This document shows positions 8,540-16,143 of a stretch of DNA of 39,971 nucleotides, piece after piece. The stretch lies in assembly GCA_013204105.1 (NCBI GenBank), contig JABMOM010000004.1, forward strand, positions 1 to 39,971, read 5' to 3'. Below the pieces are notes generated by a model. That model ran no database searches. It saw only the letters and a list, made by a program, of their open reading frames with translations, and was not told the origin of the DNA. Source of the DNA: Flavobacteriales bacterium. GTDB taxonomy: Bacteria; Bacteroidota; Bacteroidia; Flavobacteriales_G; Salibacteraceae. How positions within the stretch are numbered: position 1 is the stretch's first letter; each line of letters starts with the position of its first letter. The position numbers were made by a program, and so were the translations under genes.

Positions 8540-9892
8540 ATGTTTAAGAAGATATTAATCGCAAATCGCGGAGAGATTGCGTTGCGCGTGATCCGAACCT
8601 GCCGTGAGATGGGCATCAAAACGGTCGCAGTTTATTCAAAGGCCGATGCCGAAAGTCTGCACGTGCGCTTTGCGGATGAGGCGGTGTGCATCGGACCCAA
8701 CGCAAGCAGCGAATCTTATTTAAAGATTCCTAGCATCATCGCTGCTGCCGAAATTACCAATGCTGACGCCATTCATCCAGGATATGGATTCCTTTCAGAG
8801 AACTCTAAGTTTTCGAAGATCTGCCAGGAGAACGGTATCAAATTCATCGGTGCGCTTCCTGAGCAGATCGATGGCATGGGCGACAAGGCAAGCGCGAAAA
8901 AGACCATGAAGGATGCGGGTGTTCCTACAATCCCTGGATCAGAAGGCCTGCTTAAAGACCTCGATGACGCCATTTCCATCGCCAAGAAAATCGGTTATCC
9001 TGTCATCATGAAAGCAACAGCTGGAGGTGGTGGTAAGGGTATGCGGATGTGTACGAATGAAAAAGACATCAAGACGGCTTGGGAGTCTGCTCGGAAAGAG
9101 GCAAAGGCCGCTTTTGGAAACGATGGAATGTACCTTGAGAAGTTCATCGTTGAACCACGCCACATCGAGATCCAGGTTGCAGGAGACCAGCAAGGAAAAG
9201 CTTGTCACCTCTCTGAACGCGATTGCTCTGTGCAACGAAGACACCAAAAATTGGTGGAGGAAACCCCTTCACCTTTCATGACAAAAGAGCTTCGAAAGAA
9301 GATGGGTGATGCCGCAATCAAGGCTACAAAAGCAGTGAGATATGAAGGGGTAGGCACGGTAGAATTTCTAGTCGATAAAGACCGTAATTTCTACTTCATG
9401 GAAATGAACACGCGCATCCAGGTAGAGCATACCATCACGGAAGAGGTGATCAACTATGACCTCGTCAAAGAACAAATTAAAATAGCTGCGGGTATTCCGA
9501 TCAGTGGAAAGAACTACGAACCGGTGGGTCATGCGATCCAATGCCGGATCAATGCTGAAGACCCGATGAATGACTTCCGACCAAGTCCCGGAAAAATAAC
9601 CCAGTACCACGAACCAGGCGGCCACGGAATCAGAATTGACACGCATGTGTATGCGGGTTATACGATTCCTCCTTACTATGACTCCATGATTGCAAAATTG
9701 ATCACGGTAGCACAGACAAGAGAAGAGGCCATCACCAAGATGGAACGCGCGCTCGGCGAATACATCATCGAAGGGGTGAAGACGACCATTCCTTTTCATC
9801 AAAAATTGATGCAGCATCCAAAATTTAGAGACGGGAAGATCACAACGAATTTCTTGGATGAGTGGGATTTCAAGAAGGAACTAATGACTTAA
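8540..9892 (+). CDS. accC: Biotin carboxylase subunit of acetyl-CoA carboxylase
   Basis: ATP-dependent carboxylation of biotin on AccB. The 450-residue ATP-grasp enzyme starts [17 protein letters not shown]; the in-frame TTG at 8513 would add nine residues not seen in the family and lies between accB and the conserved start, so ATG 8540 is chosen. Visible blocks: [10 protein letters not shown], the glycine-rich ATP loop GGGGKGMRM (~165), the [13 protein letters not shown] block (~232), [10 protein letters not shown] (~290), and [12 protein letters not shown]. It ends the operon and is followed by a strong intrinsic terminator. The carboxyltransferase genes accA/accD are not in the window. Confidence 0.97.
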   Translation: MFKKILIANRGEIALRVIRTCREMGIKTVAVYSKADAESLHVRFADEAVCIGPNASSESYLKIPSIIAAAEITNADAIHPGYGFLSENSKFSKICQENGIKFIGALPEQIDGMGDKASAKKTMKDAGVPTIPGSEGLLKDLDDAISIAKKIGYPVIMKATAGGGGKGMRMCTNEKDIKTAWESARKEAKAAFGNDGMYLEKFIVEPRHIEIQVAGDQQGKACHLSERDCSVQRRHQKLVEETPSPFMTKELRKKMGDAAIKATKAVRYEGVGTVEFLVDKDRNFYFMEMNTRIQVEHTITEEVINYDLVKEQIKIAAGIPISGKNYEPVGHAIQCRINAEDPMNDFRPSPGKITQYHEPGGHGIRIDTHVYAGYTIPPYYDSMIAKLITVAQTREEAITKMERALGEYIIEGVKTTIPFHQKLMQHPKFRDGKITTNFLDEWDFKKELMT

Positions 9893-9913
9893 TTCCGTCC
9901 TAGATATTCCAAA

Positions 9914-9946
9914 CAAAAGCCCCTACTAAAAGGGGCTTTTGTTTTT
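9914..9946 (+). terminator. Intrinsic terminator after accC
   Basis: An 11-bp perfect stem (caaaagcccct / aggggcttttg) with a 6-nt loop is followed directly by five T residues. It lies 21 nt after the accC stop. The tail is T-rich only on the plus side, so it mainly ends the plus-strand operon, though the hairpin could slow dxs transcripts coming from the other side. Confidence 0.85.
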
Positions 9947-9972
9947 CTAATTCTCTAGGTAGGTCCTGTCTT

Positions 9973-11925
9973 TTAACCGGCCATTCCAGTGCGGGAGTCA
10001 CTCCGCTTCGACACCATCTTCTCTGCCGCAACTGAGATTGCCTCAGCATCGTAACCACACTCTGCCCACAGCTCAGATTGAGAACCGTGCTCCACTACGC
10101 GATCAGGCATTCCCAAGCGTTGCACCTTGGCGTGATAGCCATGGTCTGCCATAAATTCAAGCACTGCGCTTCCCATTCCGCCTTGAATGCAACCATCCTC
10201 AACCGTAACGATGTGCTCGAACTTTCCAAAAACCTCGTGCAGCAATACTTCATCCAATGGCTTTACGAAGCGTAGATCATACAACGCGGCTGAAATTCCT
10301 TTTTTCTTGAGCGCCTCAATGGCGCTCACCGCTTCATTGCCAATGTGTCCAATGGTAAGTATGGCGACATCACTACCAGAGATCACCTTCCTTCCTGTTC
10401 CGATCTTCACTTTCTTCATCGGAGTCTTCCACTCTGGCATCACTCCTTCTCCTCTCGGGTACCGGATCACAAAAGGACGCTTCACTTCCTCCAGCTGTGC
10501 TGTATACATTAAGTTCCGAAGCTCTTCTTCATTCATGGGTGCTGATACCACCAAATTCGGGATGCACCGCATGAAGGCAATGTCATATGCTCCGTGGTGG
10601 GTTGGGCCGTCTGCCCCAGCTACGCCCGCGCGATCCAAACAAAAGACCACGGGCAGCTCTTGGATGGCAACGTCATGAATCACTTGGTCATAGGCGCGCT
10701 GCATGAAGCTTGAGTAGATGTTGCAAAATGGAATCAAGCCTTGCGTTGCAAGACCCGCACTAAAGGTAACCGCGTGTTGCTCCGCAATTCCTACATCAAA
10801 GGCGCGCTCGGGCATCGCCTTCATCATGATGTTCAATGAACTACCAGAAGGCATAGCTGGCGTAACGCCCATGATTTTAGGGTTCTTTTCTGCCAACTCG
10901 ACAATGGTATGGCCAAATACATCCTGATACTTAGGGGGCTGAGGGCTGTTTGGAGAAACCTTAATGATCTCACCGGTGTCTTTGTTAAAGATCCCAGGGG
11001 CGTGCCACTTGGTAGGAGACCCTGCCTCTGCAGGGGCATAGCCCTTCCCTTTCTGGGTCACGCAGTGCAGGATTTTAGGACCCGGAATGTCTCGTAGGTC
11101 CTCAAGAACCTTCGTCAAGTGGATGACGTCGTGCCCATCAATCGGACCGAAATACCTAAAGTTTAAGCTCTCGAAAAGGTTGGAATGCTTGAGCAATGTC
11201 GACTTAATGCTCTGCTCGACCTTTTGCACGATTTCACGCGCAGAGGGTCCGAACTTGCTCATCTTACCGAGCAGATGCCATACCTCATCCTTCACCTTAT
11301 TATAGGTATGGGAAGTTGTGATGTCTGTCAAGTAATCTTTCAGCGCCCCTACGTTCGGATCGATGCTCATGCAATTGTCATTGAGCACCACCAAGAGGTT
11401 ACTGTTCTCTACTCCAGCATGGTTCAAGCCTTCGAACGCCAAGCCCGCCGTCATGGCCCCATCACCGATTACGGCTACGTGCTGTCGCTCGTGGTCTCCT
11501 TGCGACGAACTGGCCACCGCCATGCCCAAGGCCGCGGAGATGGAGGTAGAGGAATGCCCCACCCCGAAGGTGTCGTACTCGCTCTCTTTGATCTTTGGGA
11601 ATCCGCTGATGCCCTTGTACTTCCTATTCGTATGAAAATTCGCGCGCCGTCCTGTTAGGATCTTATGGCCATAAGCTTGGTGTCCTACATCCCAAACAAG
11701 TCTGTCTTCAGGGGTATTGAAAGCGTAATGCAGTGCAACCGTCAACTCCACCACTCCTAAACTCGCTCCGAAGTGTCCGCCCTTCTGAGAAACTACATCA
11801 ATGATAAAATCCCGCAGCTCGTCACAAACTTCAGGCAGTTGTTCAACATCGAATTTCTCTCTGAGATCCTTCGGAAACTCGATCTGCGAAAGCAATTCGC
11901 CGGCCTTGAAAGGTGAATCAGACAT
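9973..11925 (-). CDS. dxs: 1-deoxy-D-xylulose-5-phosphate synthase
   Basis: Thiamine-diphosphate enzyme that condenses pyruvate and glyceraldehyde-3-phosphate, first step of the MEP isoprenoid pathway and source of DXP for PLP. About 650 residues is normal. Blocks: [10 protein letters not shown] (~75), the ThDP-binding [17 protein letters not shown] with NDNCMSID downstream (~150-190), FGPIDGHD (~255), [15 protein letters not shown] (catalytic Glu, ~370), and [15 protein letters not shown] (~420). The longer reading from 11949 adds eight residues with no family support; ATG 11925 (MSDSPF) fits better. purQ is upstream on the same strand with an 86-nt gap; no consensus -7 box is seen in that gap, so it may be read from purQ. 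Confidence 0.96.
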   Translation of the reverse strand: MSDSPFKAGELLSQIEFPKDLREKFDVEQLPEVCDELRDFIIDVVSQKGGHFGASLGVVELTVALHYAFNTPEDRLVWDVGHQAYGHKILTGRRANFHTNRKYKGISGFPKIKESEYDTFGVGHSSTSISAALGMAVASSSQGDHERQHVAVIGDGAMTAGLAFEGLNHAGVENSNLLVVLNDNCMSIDPNVGALKDYLTDITTSHTYNKVKDEVWHLLGKMSKFGPSAREIVQKVEQSIKSTLLKHSNLFESLNFRYFGPIDGHDVIHLTKVLEDLRDIPGPKILHCVTQKGKGYAPAEAGSPTKWHAPGIFNKDTGEIIKVSPNSPQPPKYQDVFGHTIVELAEKNPKIMGVTPAMPSGSSLNIMMKAMPERAFDVGIAEQHAVTFSAGLATQGLIPFCNIYSSFMQRAYDQVIHDVAIQELPVVFCLDRAGVAGADGPTHHGAYDIAFMRCIPNLVVSAPMNEEELRNLMYTAQLEEVKRPFVIRYPRGEGVMPEWKTPMKKVKIGTGRKVISGSDVAILTIGHIGNEAVSAIEALKKKGISAALYDLRFVKPLDEVLLHEVFGKFEHIVTVEDGCIQGGMGSAVLEFMADHGYHAKVQRLGMPDRVVEHGSQSELWAECGYDAEAISVAAEKMVSKRSDSRTGMAG

Positions 11926-12011
11926 AATACAGTGGTGTTTCCATGACAAACAAAACGAGCTGCTTAAAGTTCTGATCCTTTGTCATTTCACTAAAATTCT
12001 TGTTCTTTCGA

Positions 12012-12704
12012 TCACGCCATCACTTCACTTAGGATCGACTCGAAAAGACGTTTACCATCTTCGTTTCTGAGTTCAGGATCCGCTGCACGTTCTGGGTGTG
12101 GCATCATTCCAAATACATTTCGCTTTTCATTGCAGATACCCGCGATGTTGTTGATCGCACCGTTCGGATTGTTCTCCAGCGCTACTTTTCCATCCTTGTC
12201 ACAGTATCTAAACAGCACTTGGTCATTTTCTTCTAATCGTTGGATTGCTTCGTCGCTGTCGTAGTAATTTCCCTCGCCATGTGCGATGGGAACTTGCAAG
12301 ACCGTTCCTTCGTCGATATTTCTGGTAAGGAGTGAATCACGGGATTCCGTTCTTAGAAACACGTTCTTGCAAATGAACTGTCGGTTCTCGTTGTGCTGCA
12401 GCGTGCCTGGAAGAAGCCCAGATTCGCAAAGGATTTGAAAACCATTGCATACTCCGAATACGTACCCCCCTTGGTTCGCGAACTCAATGACTTCTTGCAT
12501 GATTGGCGAAAACCGCGCAATGGCACCTGAACGGAGGTAATCACCGTATGAAAACCCACCGGGCAGCACAATCATATCACAGCCCTTTAAGTCGTGGTCC
12601 TTGTGCCAGAGTCTTTCTACTTGTTGCCCCATGATGGTTTCTAACACATAGACCATATCCTGGTCGCAGTTTGAGCCGGGGAATGTGATAACGCCAAATT
12701 TCAT
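12012..12704 (-). CDS. purQ: Phosphoribosylformylglycinamidine synthase, glutaminase subunit
   Basis: Class I glutamine amidotransferase that supplies ammonia to PurL in step four of purine synthesis. The preferred 230-residue product starts MKFGVITFPGSNCDQD. The oxyanion-strand PGGFSYGDYLRSG (~48-60) and nucleophile Cys86 in GVCNGFQ are present, as are HGEGNYY and MPHPERA, which carries the His-Glu pair. An in-frame ATG at 12725 is rejected because a -7 box (12723-12730) overlaps it. A separate PurQ with a PurS/PurL system is implied, but neither purL nor purS is in the window; purD is 1.2 kb away. Confidence 0.94.
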   Translation of the reverse strand: MKFGVITFPGSNCDQDMVYVLETIMGQQVERLWHKDHDLKGCDMIVLPGGFSYGDYLRSGAIARFSPIMQEVIEFANQGGYVFGVCNGFQILCESGLLPGTLQHNENRQFICKNVFLRTESRDSLLTRNIDEGTVLQVPIAHGEGNYYDSDEAIQRLEENDQVLFRYCDKDGKVALENNPNGAINNIAGICNEKRNVFGMMPHPERAADPELRNEDGKRLFESILSEVMA

Positions 12705-12722
12705 GTCACTCCAATTGAGCCC

Positions 12723-12730
12723 CAAAAGTA
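12723..12730 (-). promoter_or_regulatory. Bacteroidetes -7 promoter element (TACTTTTG) for purQ
   Basis: Exact TAnnTTTG match on the minus strand, 18 nt before the preferred purQ ATG. It lies in the 48-nt gap after the membrane-protein gene, suggesting purQ has its own promoter. No TTG is seen at the normal -33 spacing. Confidence 0.5.
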
Positions 12731-12752
12731 GGAATACCGCTTGGGTTCAGGC

Positions 12753-13697
12753 TTATGAATTTATCAATAAAACGATGGCTAAGAATAGGAGCAGAATGGC
12801 ATTGGACAGCTTCCGCTGCTTGACCGTTAGCAGCACACGTGTAAGCACGATGGTCGCTGGCACGATGGCGACGTACACCGCTTCTGTAAATCCTTGCCCC
12901 AGCACCAGTATTCCACCGATCACTAAATGCCCTATCACCAATATCCACCTCCTTCGTTCGCGCAAGGTTGAGGAAGAGGCTACTGAAAAAACGGAGATTA
13001 TGGCGACGATTGCCATGAAAGCCATAAAAACAATTCCCAAGATTTCCAATTTTCCCATCGCCCCTTGGAGCAGGTCAAAGTGAAATCCGTGGGATGGAAA
13101 CCGATACTCCCACCGGAACAGGTATGCCAAGGCGTTGAAAAAATACAACGGTGTAAGAAATCCCAATAAGCCGATCACCACCCTTCGGAAGGATGCGGTG
13201 CCAGAAAGGACAAGCGACTGAAGCAATAGAATCAACAAGAGCGAACTTCCCTCAATGATTAGGGCATTCAGACCAATCAGAATTCCCATGCTGAAGGAAA
13301 TGTAAGATGCTCGAGACGGCGCGTCGTAGACTTCTTCTGCCATGCGCAAAATGCCGAGTTGCATTAAAAATACGGACCAAGCCAACCAGTGGTTGACCGC
13401 ATCGGGTATGGCAAAATAGAACAACGCGAAGACCATCATCGTCAGGTTCGTTATCCTGCCCAACAGTCCCAAGGTCTGAACCAATTGATTAAACACGAAT
13501 GCCAAGAGCAAGGCAATCAAAGAACTCAAAGCGAAATTCAACCACGATGGCCACTCGCCTAGAAACGCAAAGACCTCCCAGTACGACTCATCTGAAATAG
13601 GGATTCCACCGACCAGCTTGAACACCACCCCGACGATGATTAGAAGCGGTGCGATGAACACCAGCAAGGGGTCGTTTTTGACGGCAGATCGAATCAA
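12753..13697 (-). CDS. Polytopic inner-membrane protein, DUF6427-like
   Basis: A 314-residue hydrophobic protein with roughly eight membrane-spanning segments (for example LLVFIAPLLIIVGVVFKLV near the N-terminus and IVLLINS at the end). No catalytic motif is recognised. Its company, next to purD and a ~60-residue single-helix peptide, resembles the Flavobacteria neighbourhood in which DUF6427 and DUF6341 proteins sit beside purD and upp. I assign DUF6427 from size, topology and context only, not from a search. Function unknown. It has its own -7 box 18 nt upstream and is divergent from the small peptide gene. Confidence 0.7.
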   Translation of the reverse strand: MIRSAVKNDPLLVFIAPLLIIVGVVFKLVGGIPISDESYWEVFAFLGEWPSWLNFALSSLIALLLAFVFNQLVQTLGLLGRITNLTMMVFALFYFAIPDAVNHWLAWSVFLMQLGILRMAEEVYDAPSRASYISFSMGILIGLNALIIEGSSLLLILLLQSLVLSGTASFRRVVIGLLGFLTPLYFFNALAYLFRWEYRFPSHGFHFDLLQGAMGKLEILGIVFMAFMAIVAIISVFSVASSSTLRERRRWILVIGHLVIGGILVLGQGFTEAVYVAIVPATIVLTRVLLTVKQRKLSNAILLLFLAIVLLINS

Positions 13698-13714
13698 TGG
13701 ATAAAAATTGAAGG

Positions 13715-13722
13715 CAAACTTA
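13715..13722 (-). promoter_or_regulatory. Bacteroidetes -7 promoter element (TAAGTTTG) for the polytopic membrane protein
   Basis: Exact TAnnTTTG match on the minus strand 18 nt before the start codon at 13697. It is back-to-back with a plus-strand box at 13755-13762, forming a divergent promoter pair 32 nt apart. Confidence 0.5.
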
Positions 13723-13754
13723 CACGGACTGGTTCGCAGTATCGTTCGGTTTTT

Positions 13755-13762
13755 TAGATTTG
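13755..13762 (+). promoter_or_regulatory. Bacteroidetes -7 promoter element (TAGATTTG) for the small membrane peptide gene
   Basis: Exact TAnnTTTG match 16 nt before the start codon at 13779. No clear TTG at the -33 spacing. Its presence supports the short downstream ORF being real. Confidence 0.5.
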
Positions 13763-13778
13763 CCCAAACTTTTGACCC

Positions 13779-13961
13779 ATGGATGCAGCGTTTATAGAAT
13801 GGATTGGCGAGCTCTTTACTGACTCTTTTGCGCTCCTTCGCTTTCTCGGTAATGGTTTCAACTGGGTAATCATCGTCATCATGGCCATCTTAGGCGTGAT
13901 TTGGGTTAAGAAGATGGGAGACTTCACTCGTGAAGCGGACCAAAACGGAACCTTGCGCTAG
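13779..13961 (+). CDS. Small single-helix membrane protein, DUF6341-like
   Basis: A 60-residue protein with an amphipathic N-terminus (MDAAFIEWIGELFTDSF), one membrane segment (about residues 27-45, WVIIVIMAILGVIWVKKM) and a charged C-terminus. The length and layout (acidic/aromatic N-terminus, one helix, K-K-M-x-x-F tail) match what I recall of the DUF6341 family, which in Flavobacteria accompanies a DUF6427 membrane protein near purD; both neighbours are present here. A consensus -7 box upstream further supports expression. Its stop TAG overlaps the purD stop in the palindrome CTAG. Function unknown. Confidence 0.72.
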   Translation: MDAAFIEWIGELFTDSFALLRFLGNGFNWVIIVIMAILGVIWVKKMGDFTREADQNGTLR

Positions 13962-15253
13962 TCTTTCGATCCAACTAGATCAAAGCCAATATCTTTCCTG
14001 TAATACATTTTGTCGAAATGTACTTTCGACAAACTCTGATAGCTCTTCTCTAAGGCCTCGGCCATGGTGTTTCCAAAACTGGTGAAGGCGATTACACGCC
14101 CTCCTGAAGAAACGATTGACCCGTCCCTTTCCTTGGTTCCTGCATGAAAGACCAAGCTGTCGGAAACCTGCGATAATCCCTCGATTTCTTTTCCTTTTTC
14201 ATACGCTTCCGGATAGCCTCCTGACACCGCCATAACACAGGTGGCAGTGCGCTCATCGACGATCAACTCCTCTCCCGCTAATGCGGCGTTGCCACACTTC
14301 CACAAAACGCTTAGCAGATCACTCTTAATCCTCGGCACCACGCTCTCTGTCTCTGGATCACCCATGCGGCAATTGTACTCAATCACAAATGGTTCACCAT
14401 CTACATTCATCAATCCGACGAACAAAAAACCGTTGTAGTCAATGCCTTCCTTCTTCAACCCTTGGATCGTCGGGTCAACGATCTTGGTGATGACCTTTTC
14501 CATGAACGCACCTTTGGCAAACGGTACCGGAGAAATGGATCCCATACCCCCCGTGTTCAAACCAACATCCCCTTCGCCAATTCTCTTGTAATCCTTGGCT
14601 TCTGGAAGCAGAACGTAATCCGTCCCGTCCGTCAGGGCAAACACGGACAATTCTATCCCCGCCAGAAATTCTTCGATCACCACTCTGGCGCCGGCGTCCC
14701 CGAATTTTCCACCGACGAGCATCTCATCCAGTTCTCGCTTCGCTTCCTCTTTGTCGTCAATGATCAATACGCCCTTACCCGCCGCCAAGCCATCCGCCTT
14801 CAACACGTAGGGTGGATTAAACCCATCCAAAAAGGCCTTTGCATCCGCCAGTTGTGCTGCATCAAATTCACCAAACCGAGCGGTTGGGATGCCCTGGCGT
14901 TGCATGAATTGTTTTGAAAAACTTTTGCTTCCTTCAAGCTGGGCCCCAATTTTTCCAGGGCCGACGATTTTGACGTGCGCGATGGCCGCATCGCCTTCAA
15001 TGAATTCTCGGATTCCCTTTACCAATGGAGCTTCTGGCCCAACCACAACCAAGTCAATGTCGTGATCTAACAGGGCTTGCTTCATCGCTTCAAAGTCACT
15101 ATCACCAAACCCTAGGTTGGTCGCTACCGCCTGCGTACCTCCATTTCCTGGCGCCACAAAGAGTTCATCCAATAATTCGCTCTGTGCGATCTTCCAAGCA
15201 ATGGCATGCTCACGACCACCTCCACCGAGCAATAGGACACGAAGCTTTTTCAT
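13958..15253 (-). CDS. purD: Phosphoribosylamine--glycine ligase (GAR synthetase)
   Basis: ATP-grasp ligase joining phosphoribosylamine and glycine, second step of purine synthesis. The 431-residue product starts MKKLRVLLLGGGGREHAIAWK, the family N-terminus; the longer reading from 15301 adds 16 residues with no family match. Later blocks include GPEAPLVKGI (~80), VLKADGLAAGKGV (~140), EEFLAGIELSVFALTDG (~195), GGMGSISP (~230) and the EYNCRMGDPETE metal/ATP block (~285). It is convergent with the small membrane peptide gene and shares its stop bases. purQ is on the same strand further along, but the two are separated by two unrelated genes. Confidence 0.96.
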   Translation of the reverse strand: MKKLRVLLLGGGGREHAIAWKIAQSELLDELFVAPGNGGTQAVATNLGFGDSDFEAMKQALLDHDIDLVVVGPEAPLVKGIREFIEGDAAIAHVKIVGPGKIGAQLEGSKSFSKQFMQRQGIPTARFGEFDAAQLADAKAFLDGFNPPYVLKADGLAAGKGVLIIDDKEEAKRELDEMLVGGKFGDAGARVVIEEFLAGIELSVFALTDGTDYVLLPEAKDYKRIGEGDVGLNTGGMGSISPVPFAKGAFMEKVITKIVDPTIQGLKKEGIDYNGFLFVGLMNVDGEPFVIEYNCRMGDPETESVVPRIKSDLLSVLWKCGNAALAGEELIVDERTATCVMAVSGGYPEAYEKGKEIEGLSQVSDSLVFHAGTKERDGSIVSSGGRVIAFTSFGNTMAEALEKSYQSLSKVHFDKMYYRKDIGFDLVGSKD

Positions 15254-15302
15254 AGGTTCCAATTTGGTCTGCAAATAAAACCAAGCGCATCCATTCGGCA
15301 AT

Positions 15303-15329
15303 AAAAAAGGCGACCCTAGGGCCGCCTTT
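15303..15329 (-). terminator. Intrinsic terminator downstream of the redoxin gene
   Basis: On the minus strand a 7-bp stem (cgaaaggcgg side pairing aaaggcg with cgccttt) extended by ccc/ggg after one mismatch is followed by six T residues (plus-strand A run at 15303-15308). It lies about 30 nt after the redoxin stop at 15358 and upstream of purD, so it separates the two minus-strand genes. Confidence 0.75.
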
Positions 15330-15357
15330 CGTCAAGTTCTTTGTGTTTGCTGTAGGC

Positions 15358-15978
15358 TTATTGAACGCGCTTGATGCTGCATCCAATCGACTTGGTCACA
15401 TTTGGATCAATGCTTTGTCCATCTACCATCGCTTGCATCGCATTCGAAAGGTATGGATTCTCCACCGCGTCCTTGTCCTCGCCGTTGTCGTCGATCAATC
15501 CACGATAGGCAAGTTTTGCATCGCGGTCGAAAAGAAAGACATGCGGCGTGGTGCGGGCGCCAAATGCATCTGCCAATTCGTGGTTGGTGTCTACTACGTA
15601 GTGCATTTTATAGCCTTCCGCTTTGGCCTTTTTCTTCATTTCAGCCATGGAATCATCTCCAGCTCTTTTCGCTTCATTGCTGTTTACGAGCACCATACCG
15701 ATGTTGTTTGCTTCGCAATAGGCGTAAAGGTCATTGTAACGATCTTCCCATTGTAAGACAAACGGGCAAGTGTTACAAGAAAAGATGACCAATAGTCCGT
15801 TCTCCTGATGCATTTCACGCAAATGGAAATTTTCGCCTGAGACGTCCTCCATCTCGTAGTTCATCATTGGAATGATATCACCGATCTCCACTTCATTGAT
15901 GGAATCCATGCGCCATGCGCCAAGCACAACGGTCGAAGCGATCAATGCCATTAAGGCTGTAGTCCTGAACCAATTCAT
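15358..15978 (-). CDS. Exported thioredoxin-fold redoxin with CNTC motif
   Basis: A 206-residue protein with an N-terminal hydrophobic segment (residues ~5-22, signal peptide or anchor), predicted periplasmic. The body has a thioredoxin/AhpC-TSA fold: the strand LLVIFSCNTCPFV carries Cys68 and Cys71, followed by ARTTPHVFLFD with the cis-proline (~147). The CNTC pair replaces the usual WCxxC. Similar proteins are annotated as thioredoxin-family or redoxin-domain proteins; whether it reduces disulfides or peroxides is not decidable from sequence. Monocistronic with its own terminator; no consensus -7 box is visible upstream. Confidence 0.85.
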   Translation of the reverse strand: MNWFRTTALMALIASTVVLGAWRMDSINEVEIGDIIPMMNYEMEDVSGENFHLREMHQENGLLVIFSCNTCPFVLQWEDRYNDLYAYCEANNIGMVLVNSNEAKRAGDDSMAEMKKKAKAEGYKMHYVVDTNHELADAFGARTTPHVFLFDRDAKLAYRGLIDDNGEDKDAVENPYLSNAMQAMVDGQSIDPNVTKSIGCSIKRVQ

Positions 15979-16143
15979 ATAGTACGTTTTTCTGTTTTAG
16001 ATCGAATAAGAGACGTTGAAGATACAATTCGTTGCCTTTGACCGTGACAAAGACAAGTGCAATTCTCCTCTTGACATTGCTAGCCTTCCCTCAATGTAGT
16101 CTCCAAAATAGTGTGAAGGCGTAGCTTCGCGTACGTTTCAAGC

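Noticed and set aside
9368-9817. 149-residue minus-strand ORF inside accC
   Set aside because: Lies opposite a well conserved gene and has no recognisable content.
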